A stretch of DNA of 11,819 nucleotides from an uncultured Muribaculaceae bacterium (GCA_910584735.1 CAJUBM010000094.1:1-11819); one strand, 5' to 3'. Counted from the stretch's first letter, positions 1-6,958 are shown. Translations and numbers: made by a program. The notes: generated by a model from the sequence alone, not told the origin.

Positions 1-6
1 TAAATA

Positions 7-1548
7 TTAATATTTTAATAACAGTGGTAAGATTTTTATCGCACCACTACTAATGGCAGTTTGTAATGTATTTACCCATCTATGCGCCGTATCAAAGTCT
101 GCGTTTTCTTGCCGTGTAAGTTTGTCACTATGGCGGTAAAGGAAACGGATAACATTGAAAAGAAACGGTGCAGACGGGAAGAAAGAGGTGGAGGTCAGAT
201 ATGTCGTTATTTTGTTCAGAGTGTCAGTATCGTAAGATTCATTATCTATTTCTTTACGAATTTCTTGATGGGATTTATGTCCTTTAAAAGCCTCTACCAC
301 ATAGAGATTGTATTCTTTCAAATCTTCATTGTTGCTGCCTTTATATACGATGTCGTATGATTTTTTGTTGGATGGGAGTTCTTTTTCAAGGAATTCAAAA
401 TCATATTCACGGTATTCACCCTTTACATATTTTTGATGGGGGAATTCTTTTTGTTCCAATTCATATGGAGACTGTATGTCAGAACGCAGTTTGTCGTCAG
501 CAAAGTAATACTCTACGCATATGTCGTTTTCATCGTCAACTATATGCTGGTCCGTCATTTGTCGGAGTAAGATAGCTGCTTTTTTCTCTAACGGATGTTT
601 TATATGCTCATCAAATTCTTTTTGCTCTTTCCCTTTTTGGGAAAATTTGAGATCAAGATTTAAAAGTTTGATGTCCTCCAGAGCCGCACACAGTATGCGG
701 AGATTCGACTGGGTGGTGATAAAGATATGGTCTATATAGGTGATATTCAGGATGGCGTTGAGTATCTTTACCCACTCTTGATGTAGATGGCGACAGTGAA
801 TATCTGGCATTAGAGGGGATATAAACCCGTCAATGGTTATTATCTCGTTATTACTTGCCTTGTCCGGAGGGAGTATGCTTTTCCGCAATGATTTGCAGAA
901 TCGTTCTATTTTGCGTAGGAATATACGTATTTCATTCTGGATTTCGAATGTTTCAGGATTCTGACACTCCAGGATGTTTTCGCCGTTATGTTTTATAACC
1001 TGTGAAATTTTGTAGGAATACTCGCTGTCGGAGAGGTATTCTCCGACTAATATGGATTTGAAAAGATTAAAGAATATGTCGAATGTTATTTTGTTGATTT
1101 GCAGACTTACATCTTCTTTTGAAGAATGTTTTAGCAGGTACATGCTTAGGAGGCCGCCAGCAACTCTGCCTTTCAATTTTGCTATAGCGGTCTCTAAACG
1201 GACGTCTTCGTTATAATTATTATGCTGAGATACAGATTTTAATGTCTTTAATGCCTTAAGGGCAAATTCCACCTTGTCAGGCGTATGCTCGAAAGATATC
1301 TGAGTATAGCCTCTCTTGTTTTTGGGCGAAAGTTTAAAAACCTTTTTCTTTTCGTCCCAATAGTAATATTGTACGCTGAGGCCGGCGCCTAACAATAGTG
1401 TGATGAAAGCATCCAGTTCGGCGTTGTTGATGATATGTTCTTGAGCAAAATTTTGAAATAAAGGTTCATAGAGTCCCAAAGGATTGTCCGTGAATTGGGA
1501 GATTATGTCTATGGCAGTGTCAATGTAGCTTTGCTTTGTATCGTTCAT
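7..1548 (-). CDS. Large uncharacterised protein downstream of a Panacea-domain gene (candidate effector/toxin)
   Basis: I do not recognise this 513-residue protein. It reads without interruption from an ATG (complement 1546-1548) to a TAA (complement 7-9), so it is complete. No signal peptide or convincing transmembrane segment is visible, so it is probably cytoplasmic. It is rich in Lys, Glu, Ile and Asn, and the gene is visibly richer in A+T than uvrB, ygiQ or the TPR gene, which fits accessory DNA gained by transfer. The C-terminal third has a beta-like stretch with Asp399, then Glu419-x-x-Lys422 in a hydrophobic strand (VVEAFKG). This vaguely recalls a PD-(D/E)XK nuclease core, but the spacing is not the classical E-x-K, so I do not call a nuclease. 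It lies 88 bp downstream of the Panacea gene on the same strand, which suggests one operon and, by family precedent, that this product is the partner Panacea neutralises or regulates. That role is inference. What follows it to the left is outside the window. Confidence 0.8.
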   Translation of the reverse strand: MNDTKQSYIDTAIDIISQFTDNPLGLYEPLFQNFAQEHIINNAELDAFITLLLGAGLSVQYYYWDEKKKVFKLSPKNKRGYTQISFEHTPDKVEFALKALKTLKSVSQHNNYNEDVRLETAIAKLKGRVAGGLLSMYLLKHSSKEDVSLQINKITFDIFFNLFKSILVGEYLSDSEYSYKISQVIKHNGENILECQNPETFEIQNEIRIFLRKIERFCKSLRKSILPPDKASNNEIITIDGFISPLMPDIHCRHLHQEWVKILNAILNITYIDHIFITTQSNLRILCAALEDIKLLNLDLKFSQKGKEQKEFDEHIKHPLEKKAAILLRQMTDQHIVDDENDICVEYYFADDKLRSDIQSPYELEQKEFPHQKYVKGEYREYDFEFLEKELPSNKKSYDIVYKGSNNEDLKEYNLYVVEAFKGHKSHQEIRKEIDNESYDTDTLNKITTYLTSTSFFPSAPFLFNVIRFLYRHSDKLTRQENADFDTAHRWVNTLQTAISSGAIKILPLLLKY

Positions 1549-1622
1549 GGCGTAAGGTCAAAATAATAGGAACCGGGTAATCCGGGTGCGGTCAGCAGGA
1601 GTATGTCGTAATATAGCAGAGG

Positions 1623-1652
1623 GGGAGTACTTGTCCTTATGCAAGTACTCCC
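1623..1652 (-). promoter_or_regulatory. Perfect 11-bp hairpin with the Panacea stop codon in its loop
   Basis: GGGAGTACTTG (1623-1633) is the exact reverse complement of CAAGTACTCCC (1642-1652), with an 8-nt loop at 1634-1641. On the minus-strand transcript the loop reads CATAAGGA and contains the TAA stop of the upstream gene. No T-tract follows, so it is not a canonical intrinsic terminator. It could slow or terminate transcription, protect mRNA ends, or set the expression ratio of the two operon genes. Confidence 0.6.
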
Positions 1653-2188
1653 ACCAGTTTTGCGTTGAGGGCTTCCACCTCATCTGTATAGTCGCCGTTG
1701 AATTTCATCTGCTCGAACAGCGTAGTCTTACCCCATTTGGGCAGTTCGGTGTGAACGAAATCCACTATCTCGTTCGTTTCCATGTTAGCGAAGTTATCGG
1801 CAATATCATCTATTGCTTGGTCTAACATTTCGGTTTCATTCCCAATCCTTTCATTGGTAAAGTTACCAGGTGGCAATAATATGAAATCGGCAGGGTGGGG
1901 TGTTTGGTCGTCATCGCGCTGGCATGCTTCTACCTCGGAGCGGACATAATCGAGGTTCTCGTAGATGTCCATCTCTACCCCTCCGCGAGGTAGAGCGGTG
2001 AAGCGGAATCCCGCGAACGCAGATTGCGGAACTAACGCCTGGCCTTCGTGGAGACCTATAAACCTGATATACACCAAGTATATCAGTTTCATGAGTTTTA
2101 CGTTAGTTTCGTCAGCAATCGGTCTGTTGTCAAGCAGGCGGGTAAGGATGTAGGTTGCCGCCTGGGTTTTGGTTCTAATTATGCACAT
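1637..2188 (-). CDS. Panacea-domain protein (DUF4065/SocA-like), putative antitoxin
   Basis: This 183-residue protein matches the pattern of the Panacea (DUF4065, SocA-like) domain. An N-terminal helix (about 8-20) is followed by the KLMKLIY helix (31-37). Next comes a strand-turn segment F61-Y76 (FxF...LPRGGVEMDIY), which stands where family members have a GPV-type turn followed by a tyrosine. Near the C-terminus lies a VDFVHTELPKW motif (142-152), resembling the H...W signature of the family. Panacea domains act as antitoxins for many unrelated toxins in PanAT systems and also occur as phage-associated proteins and proteolysis adaptors (SocA). This gene comes first in a two-gene minus-strand operon with the 513-aa gene, an order typical of antitoxin before toxin. 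The start is ATG at complement 2186-2188; no Shine-Dalgarno sequence is obvious. A palindrome lies 15 bp upstream of the start. The family call rests on motif recognition, not a search; the antitoxin role is inferred. Confidence 0.65.
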   Translation of the reverse strand: MCIIRTKTQAATYILTRLLDNRPIADETNVKLMKLIYLVYIRFIGLHEGQALVPQSAFAGFRFTALPRGGVEMDIYENLDYVRSEVEACQRDDDQTPHPADFILLPPGNFTNERIGNETEMLDQAIDDIADNFANMETNEIVDFVHTELPKWGKTTLFEQMKFNGDYTDEVEALNAKLVGVLA

Positions 2189-2203
2189 GACTAATATTTG
2201 GTC

Positions 2204-2220
2204 TCGACATATAATGTCGA
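2204..2220. promoter_or_regulatory. Palindrome upstream of the Panacea gene (possible operator or leader hairpin)
   Basis: TCGACAT (2204-2210) and ATGTCGA (2214-2220) are perfect 7-bp inverted arms around a 3-bp centre, ending 15 bp before the Panacea start codon. The hexamer AATGTC in the right arm recurs at 2240-2245, 27 bp away, inside an imperfect inverted repeat (2227-2232 with 2240-2246). This would suit an autoregulatory operator. If transcription begins near 2268, it would instead lie in the 5' leader and could act as an RNA stem near the ribosome site. Confidence 0.4.
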
Positions 2221-2274
2221 AACGCGGGCATTACTTTGAAATGTCCGTTTTTTATAGAACAAGGAATTGGCTTG

Positions 2275-2306
2275 CAAAGTTACTAACTATCATCTAAAAA
2301 AACAAG
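2275..2306 (-). promoter_or_regulatory. Predicted Bacteroidota promoter for the Panacea operon
   Basis: On the minus strand TAACTTTG (complement 2275-2282) matches the Bacteroidota -7 consensus TAnnTTTG exactly. A CTTG at complement 2303-2306, 20 bp upstream, matches three of four bases of the -33 TTTG element. Transcription would start near 2268 and give a leader of about 80 nt that includes the palindrome at 2204-2220. Confidence 0.45.
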
Positions 2307-2351
2307 CAAAATGTTGAAATATTTGTCAAATTGATAATATTGCTTGTTTTT
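2298..2351. repeat. 12-bp perfect inverted repeat, AT-rich, between divergent operons
   Basis: AAAAACAAGCAA (2298-2309) pairs exactly with TTGCTTGTTTTT (2340-2351), leaving a 30-nt A+T-rich interior that holds a smaller 5-bp inverted repeat (2321-2331). The minus-strand copy ends in a run of seven T, so it could act as a factor-independent terminator or insulator. However, no gene within the window reads into it from either side. Its left arm overlaps the -33-like element proposed for the Panacea operon. Confidence 0.4.
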
Positions 2352-2536
2352 AGGCGTGTATTTGATGGTGTTTATGTCGGTGATGCTGTTGTGATGGCTG
2401 GGTTGGCGGGTGTTTTGTTGGCAAATTGATATATGTTCTTTTTGTTCCTCTTTTGTGGGGTTTGGTAAAATGCTTAAAGTCGCTTAAAAAACGTGTAGCG
2501 GCCAGGGGTTATGTGGGTATAGTGGCGGAAATTGCG

Positions 2537-2544
2537 TATCTTTG
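2537..2544 (+). promoter_or_regulatory. uvrB-ygiQ promoter, -7 element
   Basis: TATCTTTG matches the Bacteroidota -7 consensus TAnnTTTG exactly and lies 20 bp before the uvrB ATG, so the 5' leader would be only about 10-15 nt. A clear -33 TTTG is not visible. The position of this box argues against the upstream TTG at 2532 as a start codon. Confidence 0.65.
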
Positions 2545-2564
2545 CAAGTTACTTTGGAGATAAG

Positions 2565-4646
2565 ATGAATTACAAGTTAGATTCAGCATATAAACCTACA
2601 GGCGACCAGCCGGAGGCCATAGCCCAATTGGTTGCCGGGGTCAATGCGGGCCTGCCTGCTCAGACCCTTTTGGGGGTGACAGGTTCGGGAAAAACATTCA
2701 CCATGGCTAACGTTATAGAGCAGGTGAAGCGCCCTACTTTGATCCTGAGCCATAACAAGACCCTTGCTGCACAGCTTTTTAGTGAGTTCAAACAGTTCTT
2801 CCCGCAGAACTCGGTGCAGTATTTTGTGTCGTATTACGACTACTACCAGCCGGAAGCTTACATTCCAACTGTCGACAAATACATCGAAAAGGATTTGATG
2901 ATTAACGACGAGATTGAGAAGCTGCGTCTGGCCACGACGTCGGCCCTCCTTTCGGGGCGCCGCGATGTCGTGGTGGTAAGCTCGGTATCGTGTCTTTTCG
3001 GCATGGGTAATCCCGAGGACTTTAATTCCAGCGTCATAGACGTGCGGGTGGGGCAGAAAATTACGCGTAACGCTTTTCTTAGGCGTCTTACCGAGGCTTT
3101 GTATTCGCGTAACGAGATTGAGTTGAACCGTGGCAACTTCCGTGTGAAAGGTGATACGGTAGACATACGTCTGGCCTATGAGGAAATCATATGCCGGGTG
3201 GTTTTCTGGGGCGATGAGATTGACTCCATAACAACACTGCATCCGCTTGACAACACACCTCTTGGCAAACAAGACCAGTTCAAAATCTATCCGGCCAATC
3301 TCTTTGTTACTTCCCGTGAACGCCAGGCAACGGCTTTGGCGCAGATGGAGCTTGACCTGGGGCGTGAGGCAGGTTATTTCCAGGCCGAAGGGAAGCCCCT
3401 TGAGGCTCATCGTCTGGAAACGCGCACATCTTACGACATAGAGATGATTCGCGAGGTAGGGCATTGTCCCGGCATAGAGAACTATAGCCGCTATTTCGAC
3501 GGGCGCCAGCCCGGTATGCGGCCTTTCTGCCTGTTGGATTACTTCCCCGATGACTTCCTGACTATTATAGACGAGAGCCATGTAACTATTCCCCAGATTC
3601 GTGCCATGTATGGCGGCGACCTGTCAAGGAAGCAGAACTTGGTGGATTACGGTTTCCGCCTACAGTCGGCCATCGACAACCGCCCGCTCCGCTTCGAGGA
3701 GTTCGAACAACTTACGAAGCAGACAGTCTATGTGTCGGCCACTCCGGCCGATTACGAGCTTGAGAAGAGCGAGGGGGTGGTTGTGGAGCAGGTGATACGT
3801 CCCACGGGGCTGCTTGACCCTGTGATAAAGGTGCGTCCGTCCGAGCACCAGATTGACAATCTGCTGGAAGAGATAGAGATACGCCGCCAGCGCGATGAGC
3901 GCGTTCTGGTTACGACGCTCACCAAACGTATGGCAGAGGAACTTAACGATTATTTCCAGAAACTGGATATAAAGACGGCCTATATACACTCTGATGTCGA
4001 CACGCTCGACCGTATAAAGATCCTTGACGGCCTTCGTGCGGGGCAGTATGACGTGCTGGTTGGTGTGAATCTGCTGCGTGAGGGGCTTGACCTTCCGGAG
4101 GTCTCCCTTGTGGCCATCATTGATGCCGACAAGGAGGGCTTTCTGCGTTCGCACCGCTCGCTGACACAGACTGTGGGACGTGCGGCACGAAACCTTAACG
4201 GCATGGTGATAATGTATGCCGACAAGATTACCGACTCTATGCGCCTTACCATAGAGGAGACCGAGCGCAGGCGTGCCAAGCAGCTTGCCTATAACGAGGC
4301 CCACGGCATAACTCCGCAGGCCATAGTGAAGGCCCGCAACCATATCGTGGGGCTGGATCTGGAGGAAGAAGAGGCCTATACGCAGTCTTCCTCAGGAATC
4401 TCGCGCCGTACTGAACGCAAGAAACCGGCATCGCCGGTGGTTCTGCCCTACGAGCGAGAATACACCACCTCGGTAGATTTGGCGGCTGACCCCGTAGTGC
4501 CTTACATGAGCAAGGCCGAGATGCAGAGAGCCGTCACGAAGATGCGTTCCGAGATGGTGACGGCGGCAAAACGGATGGAGTTTATGGAGGCCGCGCGACT
4601 GCGTGACGAGATTATCAAGATGGAGGCACTAATAGAGAATTCATGA
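2565..4646 (+). CDS. uvrB: UvrABC excinuclease subunit B
   Basis: UvrB is the DNA-damage recognition helicase-like subunit of bacterial nucleotide excision repair. It is loaded by UvrA, verifies the lesion, and recruits UvrC for incision. The product is 693 aa, near the usual 660-700. Visible landmarks are the N-terminal TGDQP (12-16), Walker A GVTGSGKT (37-44), and the aromatic beta-hairpin YYDYYQPEAYIP (90-101) that inserts between DNA strands. Walker B is DESH (336-339), and helicase motif VI is QTVGRAARN. A C-terminal UVR domain (last about 45 residues, with EFMEAARLRDEI) contacts UvrC. The frame also opens at a TTG at 2532, but that lies upstream of and overlaps the promoter box. ATG 2565 gives the family-typical MNYKL start and follows a GGAG at 2555-2558. 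The stop overlaps the next gene's start by 4 bp. Confidence 0.97.
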   Translation: MNYKLDSAYKPTGDQPEAIAQLVAGVNAGLPAQTLLGVTGSGKTFTMANVIEQVKRPTLILSHNKTLAAQLFSEFKQFFPQNSVQYFVSYYDYYQPEAYIPTVDKYIEKDLMINDEIEKLRLATTSALLSGRRDVVVVSSVSCLFGMGNPEDFNSSVIDVRVGQKITRNAFLRRLTEALYSRNEIELNRGNFRVKGDTVDIRLAYEEIICRVVFWGDEIDSITTLHPLDNTPLGKQDQFKIYPANLFVTSRERQATALAQMELDLGREAGYFQAEGKPLEAHRLETRTSYDIEMIREVGHCPGIENYSRYFDGRQPGMRPFCLLDYFPDDFLTIIDESHVTIPQIRAMYGGDLSRKQNLVDYGFRLQSAIDNRPLRFEEFEQLTKQTVYVSATPADYELEKSEGVVVEQVIRPTGLLDPVIKVRPSEHQIDNLLEEIEIRRQRDERVLVTTLTKRMAEELNDYFQKLDIKTAYIHSDVDTLDRIKILDGLRAGQYDVLVGVNLLREGLDLPEVSLVAIIDADKEGFLRSHRSLTQTVGRAARNLNGMVIMYADKITDSMRLTIEETERRRAKQLAYNEAHGITPQAIVKARNHIVGLDLEEEEAYTQSSSGISRRTERKKPASPVVLPYEREYTTSVDLAADPVVPYMSKAEMQRAVTKMRSEMVTAAKRMEFMEAARLRDEIIKMEALIENS

Positions 4647-6496
4647 ACGGGCTATCAAAGACAACTGCCGGGTATGCGGCCAACTATCCCCCGGTGACGG
4701 ATTTTCTGCCTACCTCGGTAAAGGAGATGAAGGCACTGGGGTGGGAGTATGTGGATGTGGTTCTGTTCTCCGGCGATGCATATGTCGATCATCCCTCTTT
4801 CGCGGCCGCTGTAATCGGACGTACTTTGGTCGAGATCGGAGGCTACCGCGTAGCTGTAGTTCCCCAGCCCAACTGGCAGGATGATTTGCGAGATTTCCGA
4901 AAATTCGGACGCCCACGGCTGTTCTTCGGTGTATCGGCCGGAGCGATGGATTCGATGGTGAACCATTATACTGCCGCCCGCAGGCGCCGCAGCGATGACG
5001 CCTATACCCCCGGAGGACGGCATGGTGCCCGTCCCGACTATCCCACCATAGTATATTCCGAGATTTTGAAGAAGCTCTATCCCGATGTGCCGGTGATTGC
5101 CGGCGGGATAGAGGCATCGCTCAGGCGCCTGTCTCATTACGATTACTGGCAGGATCGGCTGCGCCCGTCTATCATGGCCGATGCGCCGTTGGATATGATT
5201 ATCTACGGCATGGGGGAAAAGCCTATTCTCGAGGTTGCACGGCGTATCGCGTCAGGGGAGGGTGTATCTGAAATTACAGACGTTCCCCAGACTGTCGTAT
5301 GGGCCTCGGAGAAAGGGGAGGGGATAGAACTGCACTCTTTTGATGAGTGTAAGCGACATAAGCTGAAGCAGGCACAGAATTTCAAGCATATCGAGCAGCA
5401 GAGCAATCGTTATGAGGGAGAGGCGCTGTGGCAGCGCCATGGAGACCGGTATGTGAAGGTGAATCCGATGTATCCGCCGATGACAACCGGTGAGATTGAC
5501 CGCTCTTTCGACCTTGCATATACCCGTCTGCCGCATCCGCGTTATAAGGGAAAGCGTATCCCGGCGTTCGATATGATTCGTTTCTCGGTGAATATGCACC
5601 GGGGGTGTTTCGGCGGCTGCGCGTTCTGCACCATCTCGGCCCATCAGGGGAAGTTTATCGCCTCGCGTAGCAAGGAGTCGATATTGCGTGAGGCGCAGAA
5701 AGTCTGCACCATGCCTGATTTCAAGGGATATATAAGTGATTTGGGTGGCCCTTCGGCCAATATGTACCGTATGGGAGGGAAGAATACCGACATATGCCAC
5801 AAATGTATGCGACCGAGCTGCCTGCATCCAAAGCCATGCCCGAATCTGAACACCGACCATACCCCGTTGCTTGACATATATCATGCCGTGGACGCATTGC
5901 CGGGTGTTAAGAAATCGTTTATCGGTTCAGGTGTGCGTTACGACCTGTCGATGCACCACACCGGCGACAAGGATGTTGATGCCGCCAACCGCCGTTATAA
6001 CGAGGAGCTTATACGCGACCATGTGAGCGGGCGCCTGAAGGTGGCTCCGGAGCATACCGAGGATTGTGTGCTGGAAGTTATGAGGAAGCCCTCGTTCTCG
6101 CAGTTCTATGATTTTAAGCGTATTTTCGACCGGGTTAACCGCCAATACGGCCTGAACCAGCAGATTATTCCCTACTTCATATCCTCACATCCGGGGTGTA
6201 GGGAGACCGATATGGCCGAATTGGCAATAAAGACCCGTGAGCTTGACTTTCATCTGGAACAGGTCCAGGACTTTACACCTACGCCGATGACTGTGGCAAC
6301 GGAGATTTATTACACAGGCTACCATCCCTATACCGGCGAGAGAATCTATACAGCCATACGCCCGGAGGATAAACTTGCCCAGCGCCAATATTTCTTTTGG
6401 TACGACCGAGCTTATCGCCGTGGTATAGAAACCTCACTGCGGCGCCTGCATCGTCCTGATCTTCTGCGCCGTCTGTTCGCACCCCGACATAAATAA
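4643..6496 (+). CDS. ygiQ: YgiQ family (UPF0313) radical SAM protein
   Basis: This 617-aa protein has the layout of the YgiQ/UPF0313 radical SAM family, whose reaction is not established as far as I know. An N-terminal domain (about 15-290) carries the start signature FLPTSVKEM and the segment GGIEASLRR. The radical SAM core follows with Cys322-x3-Cys326-x2-Cys329 (CFGGCAFC), which would bind the 4Fe-4S cluster that cleaves S-adenosylmethionine. A second cysteine group, Cys385, Cys388, Cys393 and Cys399, may hold another metal or cluster; I believe it is a family feature. A YgiQ-type C-terminal part follows but is short; E. coli YgiQ is about 740 aa. The ATG overlaps the uvrB stop (ATGA), which indicates translational coupling and one transcript. 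The link to uvrB may be functional or only positional. Confidence 0.93.
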   Translation: MNGLSKTTAGYAANYPPVTDFLPTSVKEMKALGWEYVDVVLFSGDAYVDHPSFAAAVIGRTLVEIGGYRVAVVPQPNWQDDLRDFRKFGRPRLFFGVSAGAMDSMVNHYTAARRRRSDDAYTPGGRHGARPDYPTIVYSEILKKLYPDVPVIAGGIEASLRRLSHYDYWQDRLRPSIMADAPLDMIIYGMGEKPILEVARRIASGEGVSEITDVPQTVVWASEKGEGIELHSFDECKRHKLKQAQNFKHIEQQSNRYEGEALWQRHGDRYVKVNPMYPPMTTGEIDRSFDLAYTRLPHPRYKGKRIPAFDMIRFSVNMHRGCFGGCAFCTISAHQGKFIASRSKESILREAQKVCTMPDFKGYISDLGGPSANMYRMGGKNTDICHKCMRPSCLHPKPCPNLNTDHTPLLDIYHAVDALPGVKKSFIGSGVRYDLSMHHTGDKDVDAANRRYNEELIRDHVSGRLKVAPEHTEDCVLEVMRKPSFSQFYDFKRIFDRVNRQYGLNQQIIPYFISSHPGCRETDMAELAIKTRELDFHLEQVQDFTPTPMTVATEIYYTGYHPYTGERIYTAIRPEDKLAQRQYFFWYDRAYRRGIETSLRRLHRPDLLRRLFAPRHK

Positions 6497-6501
6497 TTGG
6501 T

Positions 6502-6537
6502 TAAGTAACTGTTAAAATAATTTCGACCAGTTACTTA
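6502..6537. terminator. Shared hairpin between convergent operons
   Basis: TAAGTAACTG (6502-6511) pairs perfectly with CAGTTACTTA (6528-6537) around a 16-nt loop. It begins 5 bp after the ygiQ stop and its right arm contains the TAA stop (complement 6535-6537) of the convergent membrane-protein gene. This is a plausible bidirectional terminator, although the stem is G+C-poor and no long T-tract follows. Confidence 0.5.
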
Positions 6538-6915
6538 TTCGGCTGATGTGTCGGTGGTGGCCGGGATTTTGATTATGAAGAACATCAGTGCGACAATCGC
6601 TGCTATTACGGCTATAGCGAGCCATAGGTTGGAAGAAGGGCTGATAAGCAGGACTATAAGGGTATAGAGGGCGTAATAGCTTGATATGTCGGATAGGAAT
6701 TTGCTTGTGGGAATCTTTTTGCTCTTTCCAAGCCAAAACCACAGGGCATAGGCTATGAATATTGCAAAGAACAAGGCTCCCGACAGGACTGCTATGATAT
6801 TGAAACGTGTGTAATCCATCAGTAGCAGGGATAGCGCGGTGCCGATAGAGGCGATGTTCAGAACCGAACTTTTATAGAAGGTATATAGTCGGGGATGGAA
6901 TATGCTTGGTAACAT
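6535..6915 (-). CDS. Small four-helix membrane protein, unknown function
   Basis: I recognise no family in this 126-aa protein. Hydropathy read by eye gives four membrane segments at about residues 17-33, 39-62, 79-92 and 97-116. A basic loop (GKSKKIPTSK, about 63-72) lies between helices 2 and 3, which would place that loop in the cytoplasm. It is the last gene of a minus-strand operon, 43 bp after the MFS transporter, with the DUF4293 gene first. All three encode membrane proteins. The start is ATG at complement 6913-6915. A role as a transporter accessory protein is possible but unsupported. Confidence 0.75.
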   Translation of the reverse strand: MLPSIFHPRLYTFYKSSVLNIASIGTALSLLLMDYTRFNIIAVLSGALFFAIFIAYALWFWLGKSKKIPTSKFLSDISSYYALYTLIVLLISPSSNLWLAIAVIAAIVALMFFIIKIPATTDTSAE

Positions 6916-6958
6916 GGCGGGAGATTTTATAAGGTGGTATGAGATGTATTATGCGTGG

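Larger units (their letters stand above)
2189..2564. other. Divergent intergenic region between the Panacea operon and uvrB
   Basis: This 376-bp stretch holds no convincing gene. From left to right it contains the Panacea-proximal palindrome, a minus-strand promoter, a 12-bp inverted repeat, and a segment at about 2352-2470 that is strongly G+T-rich on the plus strand. The uvrB promoter lies at its right end. The G+T-rich segment has only very short open frames. One of them, ending at a TGA near 2431, has no good start. Confidence 0.6.

Noticed and set aside
2204..2351. tRNA or known riboswitch in the 2189-2564 region
   Set aside because: No cloverleaf, T-loop or CCA-type end and no riboswitch core was found; the inverted repeats are simple stems.
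2298..2434. Open frame through the G+T-rich intergenic stretch ending in TGA near 2431
   Set aside because: No ATG except a late one giving about 11 residues, no ribosome site and no recognisable product.
2583..3581. 332-aa open frame on the minus strand antisense to uvrB
   Set aside because: It lies wholly within uvrB, whose motifs are unmistakable, and its translation is basic, Cys/His/Arg-rich and without a domain, as expected for a shadow frame.
3660..4343. 227-aa minus-strand open frame antisense to the uvrB helicase region
   Set aside because: Shadow of conserved uvrB codons; no domain or start signal.
5252..5884. 210-aa minus-strand open frame antisense to ygiQ
   Set aside because: Overlaps the radical SAM cysteine region of ygiQ and has no coherent protein features.
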